Of a stretch of 5,972 bases of DNA, positions 1-5,972 are shown piece by piece; positions within the stretch are counted from its first letter, which is position 1, and each line of letters starts with the position of its first letter. The notes under the pieces are model-generated. The model was not told the DNA's origin, made no database searches, and worked only from the letters and a program-made list of their open reading frames with translations. The stretch comes from an uncultured Hyphomicrobiales bacterium (lineage in GTDB: Bacteria; Pseudomonadota; Alphaproteobacteria; Rhizobiales; Beijerinckiaceae). The DNA is taken from NCBI GenBank assembly GCA_903916165.1, contig CAIWVR010000492.1, positions 1 through 5,972 of the forward strand. The letters are read 5' to 3'. The translations under genes were made by a program, and so were the position numbers.

Positions 1-290
1 ACGCCATTCTTGCCGGTGAAGGCATTGGCATTTCCGGAATTGACGACCAGCGCGCGCGCCTTGCCGCCCGCCAGCTTGGCCCGGCACCAGTCCACCGGTG
101 CCGACGGGCACTTTGACCTGGTAAAGACGCCCGCGACCTGCGTGCCCTTGTCAAGCAGCGCCAGCATGACATCGGTGCGGCCCGTGTAGCGAATGCCCGC
201 CGCCGCCGTCGAAAAGCGCACGCCCTCGACGGGCGGGCAATCGGGAGTGGATTTCGGCGCAAGAGGGGAGACGGGGACGGCTTTGGCCAT
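1..290 (-). CDS. argJ: Glutamate N-acetyltransferase / ornithine acetyltransferase, N-terminal part (cut by window edge)
   Basis: This is the beginning of ArgJ, which transfers an acetyl group from N-acetylornithine to glutamate (and in bifunctional forms also uses acetyl-CoA) in the cyclic arginine pathway in the cytoplasm. The 96 visible codons contain family landmarks: [16 protein letters not shown] near residues 23-38, [15 protein letters not shown] near 54-68, and [14 protein letters not shown] near 80-93. The self-cleavage site (ATM-type threonine) lies in the missing part, so activity and mono- versus bifunctionality cannot be judged. The ATG at 288-290 is supported by an AAGGA ribosome binding site at 296-300, five bases away. 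The gene follows the isomerase gene on the same strand after 117 bases that contain a probable terminator, so it may have its own promoter. Identification rests on motif recognition and is firm. Confidence 0.93.
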   Translation of the reverse strand, partial: MAKAVPVSPLAPKSTPDCPPVEGVRFSTAAAGIRYTGRTDVMLALLDKGTQVAGVFTRSKCPSAPVDWCRAKLAGGKARALVVNSGNANAFTGKNG

Positions 291-295
291 TTTGG

Positions 296-300
296 TCCTT
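296..300 (-). promoter_or_regulatory. Ribosome binding site of argJ
   Basis: On the minus strand the sequence reads AAGGA, then five bases, then ATG. It fixes the argJ start at position 290. No other in-frame start with a comparable site is near. Confidence 0.7.
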
Positions 301-348
301 GGGGTCGTGTGAGTCGGTCGCCGCCAGATTAAGCAAAGCTTCATGTCG

Positions 349-378
349 AAAAAAACCTCGCGGGCGCGAACCAGCGAG
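349..378 (-). terminator. Probable intrinsic terminator after the isomerase gene
   Basis: Read on the minus strand, CTCGC (378-374) pairs with GCGAG (361-357). Inside, after one T/C mismatch, GG pairs with CC around a six-base loop. One G (356) and seven T (355-349) follow directly. The stem is modest (7 pairs with one mismatch), but the uninterrupted T-run makes termination on this strand likely. It lies 30 bases past the isomerase stop codon and 59 bases before the argJ start, so it should separate the two transcripts at least partly. On the plus strand the T-run would be an A-run upstream of the stem, so it would not act in that direction. Confidence 0.6.
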
Positions 379-407
379 ATTTTCCGGGGAGATTGGCCTT
401 TCGCGGC

Positions 408-1226
408 CTATTTCAGCGCAGAAGACGGCGGCGCGACCGGCGCATCCGGCGCTTTTTCAATCTTGGCAGCTTCGCGCAGCTTCACGATCTGGTCGGTCTG
501 CGCCTTCTGGATCACATAGGATTTCACCTGGTCCTTGACCTGCTCGAAATCGGGGAAGGACTTGCTGCGCTTCTCCTCGAGCTTGATCACATGCCAGCCG
601 AACTGACTCTTCACCGGATCGGAAATCTGCCCCTTGTCCAGCCTGAAGGCGGCGTCGGCAAATTCCGGCACCATCCGGTCCCGGGTGAACCAGCCAAGGT
701 CGCCACCCTGCGAGCCCGGATCTTTCGAGATGGCATCGGCCACCTTGGCAAAATCCTCGCCGCCACGGACCCGCCTGAACGCGGCCCTGGCCTCGTCCTC
801 GGTCGCCACGAGGATGTGACGGGCGCGAATCTCGGGCTCCGCCTTCTGCGAGCCGGACACCTCATTGTAGACCTTCCGCAATTCGGCGTCGGTGGTGGCG
901 TCCCTGGCAATCATGCCGAACAGTCCTTCCATCAGCGCCTTGTCGCGCTGATAGGCCATCCGGCGAAGGAAATCGGCCCCGCCGTCCATCTTGTCAGCCT
1001 CGGCCTTGCGGGCCACGATCTTCAGGTCGATCAGATAGTCGAGCACATAGGCGTCGCGCTCCGGCCCCTGCACCTGCGCTGGCAGGCCCGGTCCGATATC
1101 GTCCATCGCGACCTTGAAATCCTCGTCGGTGATCTCGACGCCGTTCACTTTTGCCAGCACCTTGGCCTGAGCGCCCGCGGCGGTCAGCGAAAAGGCCAAC
1201 AGAATTATACCTGCCTGCAACTTCAT
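408..1226 (-). CDS. Secreted parvulin-type peptidyl-prolyl cis-trans isomerase (PpiC domain)
   Basis: The product (272 residues) should speed cis-trans isomerisation of X-Pro bonds in exported proteins. Residues 1-21 form a signal peptide: charged start MKLQ, hydrophobic stretch, then AQA before a likely cleavage site after A21. Residues about 24-128 resemble the helical N-terminal region of SurA/PrsA-like chaperones. The parvulin domain spans about 132-220, with RARHILV (134-140), GGDLGWF (174-180), MVPEFADAAF (185-194) and SQFGWHVIKL (207-216). H137, D169 and H212 match the active-site His, Cys/Asp and His of parvulins. The tail is Ala/Pro-rich. No lipobox cysteine is present, so it is probably soluble in the periplasm. 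I chose the ATG at 1224-1226 because GGAG lies six bases upstream and the signal peptide then starts cleanly; an ATG at 1238 and a TTG at 1244 are in frame. secA diverges from it across a 514-base gap. Confidence 0.9.
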   Translation of the reverse strand: MKLQAGIILLAFSLTAAGAQAKVLAKVNGVEITDEDFKVAMDDIGPGLPAQVQGPERDAYVLDYLIDLKIVARKAEADKMDGGADFLRRMAYQRDKALMEGLFGMIARDATTDAELRKVYNEVSGSQKAEPEIRARHILVATEDEARAAFRRVRGGEDFAKVADAISKDPGSQGGDLGWFTRDRMVPEFADAAFRLDKGQISDPVKSQFGWHVIKLEEKRSKSFPDFEQVKDQVKSYVIQKAQTDQIVKLREAAKIEKAPDAPVAPPSSALK

Positions 1227-1317
1227 AGCGTTCTCCATGCCCAACCTGACATCACGACGGTGCTATCGTGTCCCGATCGGGGCCGGGCCCAAGATGGGCG
1301 CAACCGGACTCATTGCC

Positions 1318-1403
1318 AGAAAAGAGGCGGCTCCGAAGAACCGCCTCCACCCATTGAAGGGTACGATCTGCATCCCGAAGGCGCGATCACGTGCGCTTGG
1401 CAC
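1318..1403 (-). ncRNA. Putative small structured RNA between the isomerase gene and secA
   Basis: No protein gene is convincing here, but on the minus strand a promoter is followed by about 86 bases that fold almost completely into four consecutive hairpins. Hairpin 1: CGTGC (1404-1400) with GCACG (1394-1390), loop CAAGC, at the predicted 5' end. Hairpin 2: 1388-1365, GATC pairing with GATC, then GCG with TGC (one G-U pair), then CC with GG, closed by a TTCG loop, with two single-A bulges. Hairpin 3: ACCC (1362-1359) with GGGT (1352-1349), loop TTCAAT. Hairpin 4: 1348-1323, about ten pairs with one G-U pair and a C(TTCG)G loop, followed by TTTTCT, an intrinsic terminator. The two UUCG tetraloops are stable only when read on this strand, which supports the orientation. 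The start is inferred from the promoter and could be off by a few bases. Function and family are unknown; a trans-acting sRNA is most likely, a 5' leader of the isomerase gene less so because of the terminator. Confidence 0.66.
1320..1348 (-). terminator. Intrinsic terminator of the putative small RNA
   Basis: On the minus strand GAGGCGG (1347-1341) pairs perfectly with CCGCCTC (1330-1324). The stem continues inward by a T-G wobble, T-A and C-G to a TTCG tetraloop (1337-1334). TTTT (1323-1320) and then CT follow. The U-tract is short, but the stem is very stable. It has no T-run on the plus strand, so it serves a transcript coming from the right, and the only promoter-like element close upstream is at 1410-1438. 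Confidence 0.72.
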
Positions 1404-1409
1404 GAATCC

Positions 1410-1438
1410 ATTATAGCCGTCCAGACACGCGGTGAAAA
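1410..1438 (-). promoter_or_regulatory. Sigma-70-type promoter of the putative small RNA
   Basis: A perfect TATAAT -10 box (minus strand 1415-1410) has TTTTCA (1438-1433) exactly 17 bases upstream, four of six matches to the TTGACA -35 box. Transcription would start near 1404-1402, at the base of the first hairpin of the small RNA. A consensus -10 is rare by chance in such GC-rich DNA, and its position relative to hairpins and terminator fits. Confidence 0.6.
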
Positions 1439-1535
1439 CCGGGAATTGAACAGACCCCAGCTGACCCGAAGGGCGCGAACGTCTCGCTTTGAGGGCCTGT
1501 CGGGCTGTCATCGCAGCCGTTACAGCCTCGTCACA

Positions 1536-1563
1536 TTGACAAGGCATAGGGGCGATCTTATCT
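1536..1563 (+). promoter_or_regulatory. Probable housekeeping promoter of secA
   Basis: TTGACA (1536-1541) is a perfect -35 box. In the alphaproteobacterial form CTTGAC-N17-CTATAT, ATTGAC (1535-1540) is followed after 17 bases by TTATCT (1558-1563), giving 5/6 and 4/6 matches. Transcription would start near 1570, leaving a leader of about 170 bases before secA. No better plus-strand promoter is visible between here and the gene. Confidence 0.55.
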
Positions 1564-1589
1564 CTCGCCCCAGTGTTTTCCGCCAATTT

Positions 1590-1628
1590 GCCTGATGAAG
1601 AGGCCGGCCTGCGAGGTCGGGATCAGGC
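1590..1628 (+). repeat. Inverted repeat with inner palindrome in the secA leader
   Basis: GCCTGAT (1590-1596) is the exact reverse complement of ATCAGGC (1622-1628). Between the arms lies a perfect ten-base palindrome, AGGCCGGCCT (1601-1610). The element starts about 20 bases after the predicted transcription start of secA, so it could be an RNA structure in the leader or a protein-binding site. No T-run follows, so it is not an intrinsic terminator. Confidence 0.5.
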
Positions 1629-1685
1629 GCTTTGGTTCCGACGGCCCGGCAAGGGTCAGGGTGCGTGCTCGCGCGCCCAACGGTG

Positions 1686-1717
1686 CGAAACCCGCCCGCC
1701 ATCGGGCAGGCGTTTCG
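1686..1717 (+). promoter_or_regulatory. Strong leader hairpin just upstream of the secA ribosome binding site
   Basis: CGAAAC (1686-1691) pairs with GTTTCG (1712-1717), CC (1692-1693) with GG (1709-1710), and GCCCG (1694-1698) with CGGGC (1703-1707), around a four-base CCAT loop. That is 13 pairs with only two single-base bulges (C1711, A1708). It ends nine bases before the secA Shine-Dalgarno sequence (1727-1733). No T-run follows, so termination is unlikely; an effect on translation or mRNA stability is the natural guess but is not shown. Confidence 0.6.
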
Positions 1718-1740
1718 GTCCGTATCAGAAAGGTCCATGG

Positions 1741-4530
1741 ATGTTCGGTGCTCTCGCGAAGAAGATTTTCGGCTCGGCCAATGACCGCCGTCTCAAGACC
1801 TACGCGCCGAAGGTTCAGGCCATCGCCGCGCTGGAGCCGGAGCTGCTGACGCTCACCGACAGTGAGCTGAGAGCCCGGACAGATGCGTTCCGCGCCGAAA
1901 TCGCAGAGGGCAAAACACTGGACGACCTTCTCGTCCCGGCTTTCGCGACGGTGAGAGAGGCCGCCCGCCGCGTGCTCGGCCAGCGCCATTTCGACGCCCA
2001 GATGCTCGGCGGCATTGTGCTGCATGAAGGCTCCATCGCCGAAATGCGTACCGGCGAGGGCAAGACCCTTGTCGCCACGCTGGCCACCTATCTGAACGCA
2101 CTCGCCGGCCATGGCGTCCATGTCGTCACCGTGAACGACTATCTCGCCCGCCGCGATGCCGAATGGATGGGCCGCGTCTACAATTTCCTCGGCCTCTCGG
2201 TCGGCATTATCGTCCACGGGCTGGATGATACCCAGCGCGCCGCCGCCTATGCCTGCGACATCACCTACGGCACCAACAACGAATTCGGCTTCGACTATCT
2301 GCGCGACAACATGAAATACGAGCTCGCGCAGATGGTGCAGCGCGGGCATTCCTTCGCAATCGTCGACGAAGTGGATTCGATCCTCGTCGACGAGGCGCGC
2401 ACGCCGCTCATCATCTCCGGCCCGTCGGACGACAAGTCGGAACTCTATAATTCGATCAACAAGATCATTCCCTCGCTCGTCGTGGGCGATTTCGAGCTCG
2501 ATGAAAAGCAGCGCACCGTGAACCTCACGGAAGCCGGCAATGAGCACATCGAGGACTTGCTGAGAGAGGCCGACCTTCTGGAGGAGGGCTCGCTCTATGA
2601 TGCCGTCAATGTCACCATCGTGCATCACGTCCAGCAGGCGCTGAAGGCGCACAAACTGTTCCAGCGCGACAAGGACTATATTGTGCGCAACAATGAAGTC
2701 GTCATCATCGACGAATTCACCGGCCGCATGATGCCGGGCCGCCGCTATTCGGAAGGCCTGCATCAGGCGCTCGAGGCCAAGGAGCAGGTTCAGGTCCAGC
2801 CCGAGAATGTGACGCTGGCCTCGATCACGTTCCAGAACTATTTCCGCCTCTACAAGAAGCTCGCCGGCATGACCGGCACGGCCTCGACCGAGGCCGATGA
2901 ATTCGCCGAGATCTACAATCTCGATGTTGCCGAAATCCCGACCAACCGCCCGGTGCAGCGTCTCGACGAAGACGACGAGGTCTATCGCACCGGCACCGAA
3001 AAGCTGAAGGCGATCACGCGCGAGATCGCAGCCGCCAACGAGAAGATGCAGCCGATGCTTGTCGGCACGACCTCTATTGAAAAATCCGAGCAGCTGGCCG
3101 AATTTCTGGTCTCGAAGGGATACAGGCAGATCGACTTCGCCAAGCCCACCGCGCTGCAGGATCTCTACATTTCCGCGCGCTCGGGCAAGCCGTCAAAGCT
3201 TTTCGCGGTGCTGAACGCGCGCTTCCATGAGCAGGAGGCCTATATTGTCGCGGAAGCCGGCGTGCCCGGTGCCATTACGGTGGCCACCAACATGGCTGGC
3301 CGCGGCACCGACATCCAGCTCGGCGGCAATGTCGACATGCGCGTGGCGCAGGAATGCGCCAATCTCGAAGGCGCTGCGCGTGATGCGAAAGAGGCCGAGA
3401 TCCGTTCGGAAATCGCGCGTTTCAAGGATATGGCGCTGGCCGCCGGCGGGCTCTACATCATTGGCACCGAACGCCACGAGAGCCGTCGTATCGACAACCA
3501 GCTGCGCGGCCGCGGCGGTCGCCAGGGCGATCCGGGTCGTTCCAAATTCTTCCTGTCACTGCAGGACGACCTGATGCGCATTTTCGGATCCGACCGCATG
3601 GATTCGATGCTCGTGAAGCTCGGCCTCAAGGAAGACGAGGCCATCGTCCATCCCTGGATCAACAAGGCGCTCGAGAAGGCCCAGCAGAAGGTCGAGGCGC
3701 GCAATTTCGACACCCGCAAGAACATTCTGAAATATGACAACGTCATGAACGACCAGCGCAAGGTCGTGTTCGAGCAGCGCCGCGAGATGATGGCGCAGGA
3801 CTCGCTTGACGAGACGGTTGGCAATATGCGCGCCAATGCGATCGACGAACTGGTCGGCCGCCACATGCCCAAGGATTCCTATCCGGAAACCTGGGCCATC
3901 GCTGATCTCGTCCAGGACATCCAGGAGCTGCTGAGCCTCGACCTTCCGATCGCCGACTGGGCGAAGGAAGAGGGCATTGGCTCTGAAGAAATGGCCGAGC
4001 GCCTCCATGCTGCCGCCGATGCGGCCTATGCCGCGCGCGTCGAGAAAAACTCGCCCGACGTGATGCGCTACATCGAGAAGCAGATCGTGCTCCAGGTGCT
4101 CGACCATTTCTGGCGCGAGCATCTCGTCATGCTCGACCATCTGCGTCAGGTCATCGGCTGGCGTGGCTATGCGCAGCGCGACCCGCTGAACGAATATAAG
4201 TCGGAAGCCTTCGAGCTGTTCAACACACTCATCAACCGGTGGCACGAGGTCACGACCCAGCAATTGATGCGCGTCGAAGTTGCCTTCGACCAGCAGACCG
4301 AACCCGAGGCCATGACGTTCGAGGACCAGGAAGCCATCGCCGCGATCAACGCCCAGATCGACGCGGGCGGGCTGTCACCTGCCGCCCTGGGCTTCGCGCC
4401 CGCGCAGCAGGACGTGCAAGGCGCCCGCGACCCGAACGCGCCCGCGACCTGGGGTCGCGTCGGCCGCAACGAGGATTGCCCCTGCGGCTCCGGAAAGAAG
4501 TTTAAACACTGTCACGGAACGCTGGTCTGA
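1741..4530 (+). CDS. secA: Preprotein translocase ATPase SecA
   Basis: SecA is the ATP-driven motor that pushes unfolded preproteins through SecYEG at the inner membrane. The 929-residue product has the usual length. Motifs in order: Walker A GEGKT (105-109), [15 protein letters not shown] (130-144), Walker B/DEAD-like DEVD (209-212), [16 protein letters not shown] (325-340), the second nucleotide-binding half with [15 protein letters not shown] (515-529) and [20 protein letters not shown] (574-593), the helical scaffold and wing (about 620-840), and a C-terminal zinc motif C913-P-C915, C924-H925 that binds SecB and phospholipid in relatives. The ATG at 1741 is chosen because AGAAAGG lies seven bases upstream and the protein then begins [17 protein letters not shown], as in alphaproteobacterial relatives. 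The frame is open back to 1573, but those residues look like translated leader. It diverges from the isomerase gene and has its own promoter and terminator, so it is probably monocistronic. No frameshift or missing key residue is seen. Confidence 0.98.
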   Translation: MFGALAKKIFGSANDRRLKTYAPKVQAIAALEPELLTLTDSELRARTDAFRAEIAEGKTLDDLLVPAFATVREAARRVLGQRHFDAQMLGGIVLHEGSIAEMRTGEGKTLVATLATYLNALAGHGVHVVTVNDYLARRDAEWMGRVYNFLGLSVGIIVHGLDDTQRAAAYACDITYGTNNEFGFDYLRDNMKYELAQMVQRGHSFAIVDEVDSILVDEARTPLIISGPSDDKSELYNSINKIIPSLVVGDFELDEKQRTVNLTEAGNEHIEDLLREADLLEEGSLYDAVNVTIVHHVQQALKAHKLFQRDKDYIVRNNEVVIIDEFTGRMMPGRRYSEGLHQALEAKEQVQVQPENVTLASITFQNYFRLYKKLAGMTGTASTEADEFAEIYNLDVAEIPTNRPVQRLDEDDEVYRTGTEKLKAITREIAAANEKMQPMLVGTTSIEKSEQLAEFLVSKGYRQIDFAKPTALQDLYISARSGKPSKLFAVLNARFHEQEAYIVAEAGVPGAITVATNMAGRGTDIQLGGNVDMRVAQECANLEGAARDAKEAEIRSEIARFKDMALAAGGLYIIGTERHESRRIDNQLRGRGGRQGDPGRSKFFLSLQDDLMRIFGSDRMDSMLVKLGLKEDEAIVHPWINKALEKAQQKVEARNFDTRKNILKYDNVMNDQRKVVFEQRREMMAQDSLDETVGNMRANAIDELVGRHMPKDSYPETWAIADLVQDIQELLSLDLPIADWAKEEGIGSEEMAERLHAAADAAYAARVEKNSPDVMRYIEKQIVLQVLDHFWREHLVMLDHLRQVIGWRGYAQRDPLNEYKSEAFELFNTLINRWHEVTTQQLMRVEVAFDQQTEPEAMTFEDQEAIAAINAQIDAGGLSPAALGFAPAQQDVQGARDPNAPATWGRVGRNEDCPCGSGKKFKHCHGTLV

Positions 4531-4555
4531 GTTTCGGACAACAATAGAAATGCAC

Positions 4556-4586
4556 AAAAGAGCCCGGCCCGCGTGCCGGGCTTTTT
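4556..4586 (+). terminator. Intrinsic terminator of secA
   Basis: AGCCCGGC (4561-4568) and GCCGGGCT (4575-4582) form a perfect eight-pair stem with a six-base CCGCGT loop. The stem runs into TTTT (4583-4586). An A-run (4556-4559) before the stem can pair with the T-run, so weak termination from the other strand is also possible. It begins about 26 bases after the secA stop codon. Confidence 0.92.
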
Positions 4587-4640
4587 CATTCTGGGCCGGC
4601 CAGCGGATTCGAGCATCTGGAGGAAGAAGCGACGTCTAGA

Positions 4641-4700
4641 CTCAGGCTTTCGACGCATCTATCATAAGCGCTATTATAAGATTGTTTTTCCTGAGCGTCG
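4641..4700. repeat. Two interleaved inverted repeats around the candidate promoter
   Basis: CTCAGG (4641-4646) is the reverse complement of CCTGAG (4690-4695), and CGACGC (4651-4656) is the reverse complement of GCGTCG (4695-4700). The two pairs cross, so they could not form one nested stem and would be alternative structures or separate sites. The AT-rich stretch between the arms contains the TATTAT box. Six-base arms this far apart may be chance. Confidence 0.3.
4649..4677 (+). promoter_or_regulatory. Possible promoter of the glycosyltransferase-like gene
   Basis: TATTAT (4672-4677, five of six to TATAAT) lies 17 bases after TTCGAC (4649-4654), a poor -35 box. The surroundings are clearly more AT-rich than the flanking genes. 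The secA terminator lies just upstream, so the following gene needs its own promoter, and this is the best candidate I see. Transcription would begin near 4684, about 50 bases before the ATG. Confidence 0.35.
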
Positions 4701-4733
4701 TGATTTTCTGTTCACTGGACATTGCGAGACACC

Positions 4734-5702
4734 ATGACTTTTCATCGGTCGCACTGGCGGACTCCGTACTGGACTTCTGCAACCATGGCTTGCTGCGGTG
4801 CCTTATTCACTGAGGCCGCAAGGTCACCTGAAATATCAATAAAAGCGCCGCCGCTGGTGCTCGGGATGGTGGCAAATTACGACGCTGGCGCGATTGCGCC
4901 GTTCCTGCTCTCGCTGCGCGAAACGGGCTATGCGGGCGACATCGCCCTGCTGACGTCAAACCTCGGTGCCGGGTCACGCGAACTGCTCGACAGTCTCGGC
5001 GTCGAGACTGTCAGCTTCGACCCCACCCGCTTTGCGCCCTACCACCTTCAGAATGCACGCTGGTTCGGCTACCTTGAATATCTCATGAAGCGTTTACGCA
5101 CCGGGCGCCTTCCGCGTCAGGTCCTGTTCACCGATGTCCGCGATGTCGTCTTCCAGGACGACCCGTTCCGGGGCGGCGGCGACGGACTGGTCGTCTTTCA
5201 GGAAGACCAGAGTGCGCGACTGGGCCAGTACCCCGTCAACCGGCACTGGATGCGCACCTGCTTCGGAGACCATGTCGCGCGCGAACTGGGGGATTTCAAT
5301 GTCAGCTGCTCGGGAACGGTGATGGGCGACGGGCTACATGCCCTGCAATACCTGATCGAAATGTGGAATGTGCTGGCGCTGCTGTCGGACACGGCCGCGG
5401 CGTCGATCGCCGATCAGGCCGCCCATAATTTCATCGTCCATCGCGGACTGGTCGACAACATCAGACAAAGCATCAACGGCGAACACGTCTACACCCTTCA
5501 CCATGTTGGTGCGCAGGACATGATGATCGACGCCGATGGTGTGATTCGCGCACCGGGCAAACCAGCTTGCCCGATCATCCACCAATACGACCGCCACCCG
5601 GCGCTCGCCGCGGCCGTTCGGTCCAAATATGCGCACTGGGACGGTGCGCACACCGCTCACCCGCCCTTGATGTCATTGTCGCGCACGACCTTGCCCCAAT
5701 AG
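4734..5702 (+). CDS. Glycosyltransferase-like protein of unassigned family
   Basis: I do not recognise a named gene. The 322-residue product looks like a GT-A-fold, nucleotide-sugar-dependent transferase. Residues 41-61 (LVLGMVANYDAGAIAPFLLSL) resemble the first strand and helix of that fold. LFTDVRDVVFQDDPF (131-145) supplies a D-x-x-D motif after a hydrophobic strand, where such enzymes bind the metal and sugar nucleotide. ADQAAHNF (226-233) resembles the D-Q-x-x-x-N segment, and IIHQYDRHP (281-289) is a likely C-terminal active-site loop. There is no signal peptide or clear membrane segment, so a cytoplasmic role in polysaccharide or protein glycosylation is inferred. The ATG at 4734 has only a weak GAG five bases upstream; a TTG at 4722 and an ATG at 4785 are in frame. 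Residues 1-38 are unlike the rest and may not all be translated. The last 15 codons lie within the convergent gene's 3' end. No sugar-pathway neighbours are visible. Confidence 0.72.
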   Translation: MTFHRSHWRTPYWTSATMACCGALFTEAARSPEISIKAPPLVLGMVANYDAGAIAPFLLSLRETGYAGDIALLTSNLGAGSRELLDSLGVETVSFDPTRFAPYHLQNARWFGYLEYLMKRLRTGRLPRQVLFTDVRDVVFQDDPFRGGGDGLVVFQEDQSARLGQYPVNRHWMRTCFGDHVARELGDFNVSCSGTVMGDGLHALQYLIEMWNVLALLSDTAAASIADQAAHNFIVHRGLVDNIRQSINGEHVYTLHHVGAQDMMIDADGVIRAPGKPACPIIHQYDRHPALAAAVRSKYAHWDGAHTAHPPLMSLSRTTLPQ

Positions 5703-5972
5703 ACCACTTCCTTCGCGAAAAACGCGCCAAACTCCTTCGGTCCCGCCATCACCAGCGTCATCTGCTGGGTTTCGCGCAGTCGCTGGTTGACGAGCGGCAG
5801 GTTAAGCACATCGCGCAACGCCTCGTAGCTTTGCGTGACGATCGGTTCAGGCGTTCCCTTGGGCGCAAAAATACCCCACCAGGCCTCGGCGAGAAAATCC
5901 GGAAAACCACTTTCGGTCGTCGTCGGCGCGTCGGAGAGCGCTTTCAGTCGCTCGGGCCCCATCTGCATGACG
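5657..5972 (-). CDS. Bug/TctC-family periplasmic substrate-binding protein, C-terminal part (cut by window edge)
   Basis: This is the last 105 residues of a tripartite tricarboxylate transporter-type binding protein, which captures a small carboxylate or similar ligand in the periplasm for a TctAB-type membrane pair. Family landmarks are SDAPTTTESGFPDF (about residues 13-26 of the visible part), AWWGIFAPKGTPEPIV (29-44) and the C-terminal EFGAFFAKEVVYWGKVVRDNDIKGG. The family is usually about 320 residues long, so roughly two thirds, including the signal peptide and most ligand contacts, lies beyond 5972, and the ligand cannot be guessed. It is convergent with the glycosyltransferase-like gene and overlaps it by 46 bases. 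The TGA stop is at 5659-5657, and no terminator is visible after it. Many alphaproteobacterial genomes carry orphan members, so transporter genes need not be adjacent. Confidence 0.87.
   Translation of the reverse strand, partial: VMQMGPERLKALSDAPTTTESGFPDFLAEAWWGIFAPKGTPEPIVTQSYEALRDVLNLPLVNQRLRETQQMTLVMAGPKEFGAFFAKEVVYWGKVVRDNDIKGG

Noticed and set aside
151..336. A 61-codon minus-strand frame overlapping the argJ start.
   Set aside because: The other minus-strand frame encodes recognisable ArgJ sequence with a ribosome binding site; this one has neither.
1272..1281. Ten-base palindrome CCCGATCGGG upstream of the isomerase gene.
   Set aside because: Short palindromes of G and C are expected in this composition, and no promoter is convincingly positioned near it.
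1263..1586. A 107-codon minus-strand open frame in the gap between the isomerase gene and secA.
   Set aside because: It runs straight through the promoter box, hairpins and terminator of the putative small RNA, no ribosome binding site is evident, and the product has no recognisable motif. Open frames of this length are common in GC-rich DNA.
393..1595. A 400-codon plus-strand frame opposite the isomerase gene.
   Set aside because: Antisense shadow of the isomerase gene caused by GC-rich third positions; the minus strand has a signal peptide and a full parvulin domain.
1573..1740. A 56-codon N-terminal extension of SecA using an upstream ATG.
   Set aside because: The family begins at or near [17 protein letters not shown], a good Shine-Dalgarno sequence precedes 1741, and the extension would translate the leader hairpins.
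1595..1849. An 84-codon plus-strand frame overlapping the secA start, considered as a SecM-like leader peptide.
   Set aside because: No ribosome binding site before its ATG, no hydrophobic signal-like stretch and no arrest-like ending; it continues about 110 bases into secA in another frame, so it is a shadow frame.
1558..2763. A 401-codon minus-strand frame opposite the start of secA.
   Set aside because: Mirror of SecA codons with no motif of its own; the plus strand carries Walker A, DEVD and other SecA motifs.
3556..4263. A 235-codon minus-strand frame opposite the 3' half of secA.
   Set aside because: Shadow frame rich in His, Asp and Leu, as expected from the antisense of SecA codons.
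1..5972. CRISPR arrays, tRNA or rRNA genes, insertion sequences and attachment sites.
   Set aside because: No regularly spaced direct repeats, no tRNA cloverleaf or rRNA segment, and no transposase or terminal inverted repeats were seen on either strand.

Overview
The window looks like chromosomal DNA of a GC-rich alphaproteobacterium, probably of the Hyphomicrobiales/Rhizobiales type. The argument is gene content: an ArgJ start, a secreted parvulin prolyl isomerase and an alphaproteobacterial-type SecA lie side by side, an arrangement common in that class. The rest of the window (a glycosyltransferase-like gene and a Bug-family binding protein) looks like less conserved, lineage-specific content.

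Layout. On the minus strand, positions 1-290 hold the first 96 codons of argJ (arginine biosynthesis), cut by the window edge. Upstream of it, also on minus, is a periplasmic PpiC-type isomerase (408-1226). A probable intrinsic terminator (349-378) separates the two. From 1227 to 1740 there is no protein gene I can support, but the stretch is dense with signals. A minus-strand promoter (1410-1438) is followed by an approximately 86-nt segment that folds into four consecutive hairpins, two capped by C(UUCG)G tetraloops and the last followed by a short U-tract. I call this a small RNA gene. Further right is a plus-strand promoter (1536-1563) and a roughly 170-nt secA leader with two inverted-repeat structures. 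secA (1741-4530) is complete, with all main motor motifs and the C-terminal zinc-binding motif, and ends at a strong terminator.

After a 203-base gap containing a possible promoter, a plus-strand gene (4734-5702) encodes a glycosyltransferase-like protein of no family I can name. Its last 46 bases overlap the 3' end of a convergent minus-strand gene for a tripartite-tricarboxylate-transporter-type (Bug/TctC) periplasmic binding protein, cut by the right edge.

How they work together: SecA drives export of unfolded proteins through SecYEG, and the signal-peptide-bearing isomerase would assist folding of those proteins in the periplasm, so the two divergent genes are functionally related. argJ is a metabolic neighbour only. 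The most interesting item is the putative small RNA between the isomerase and secA. The overlapping gene ends at the right suggest a past rearrangement.
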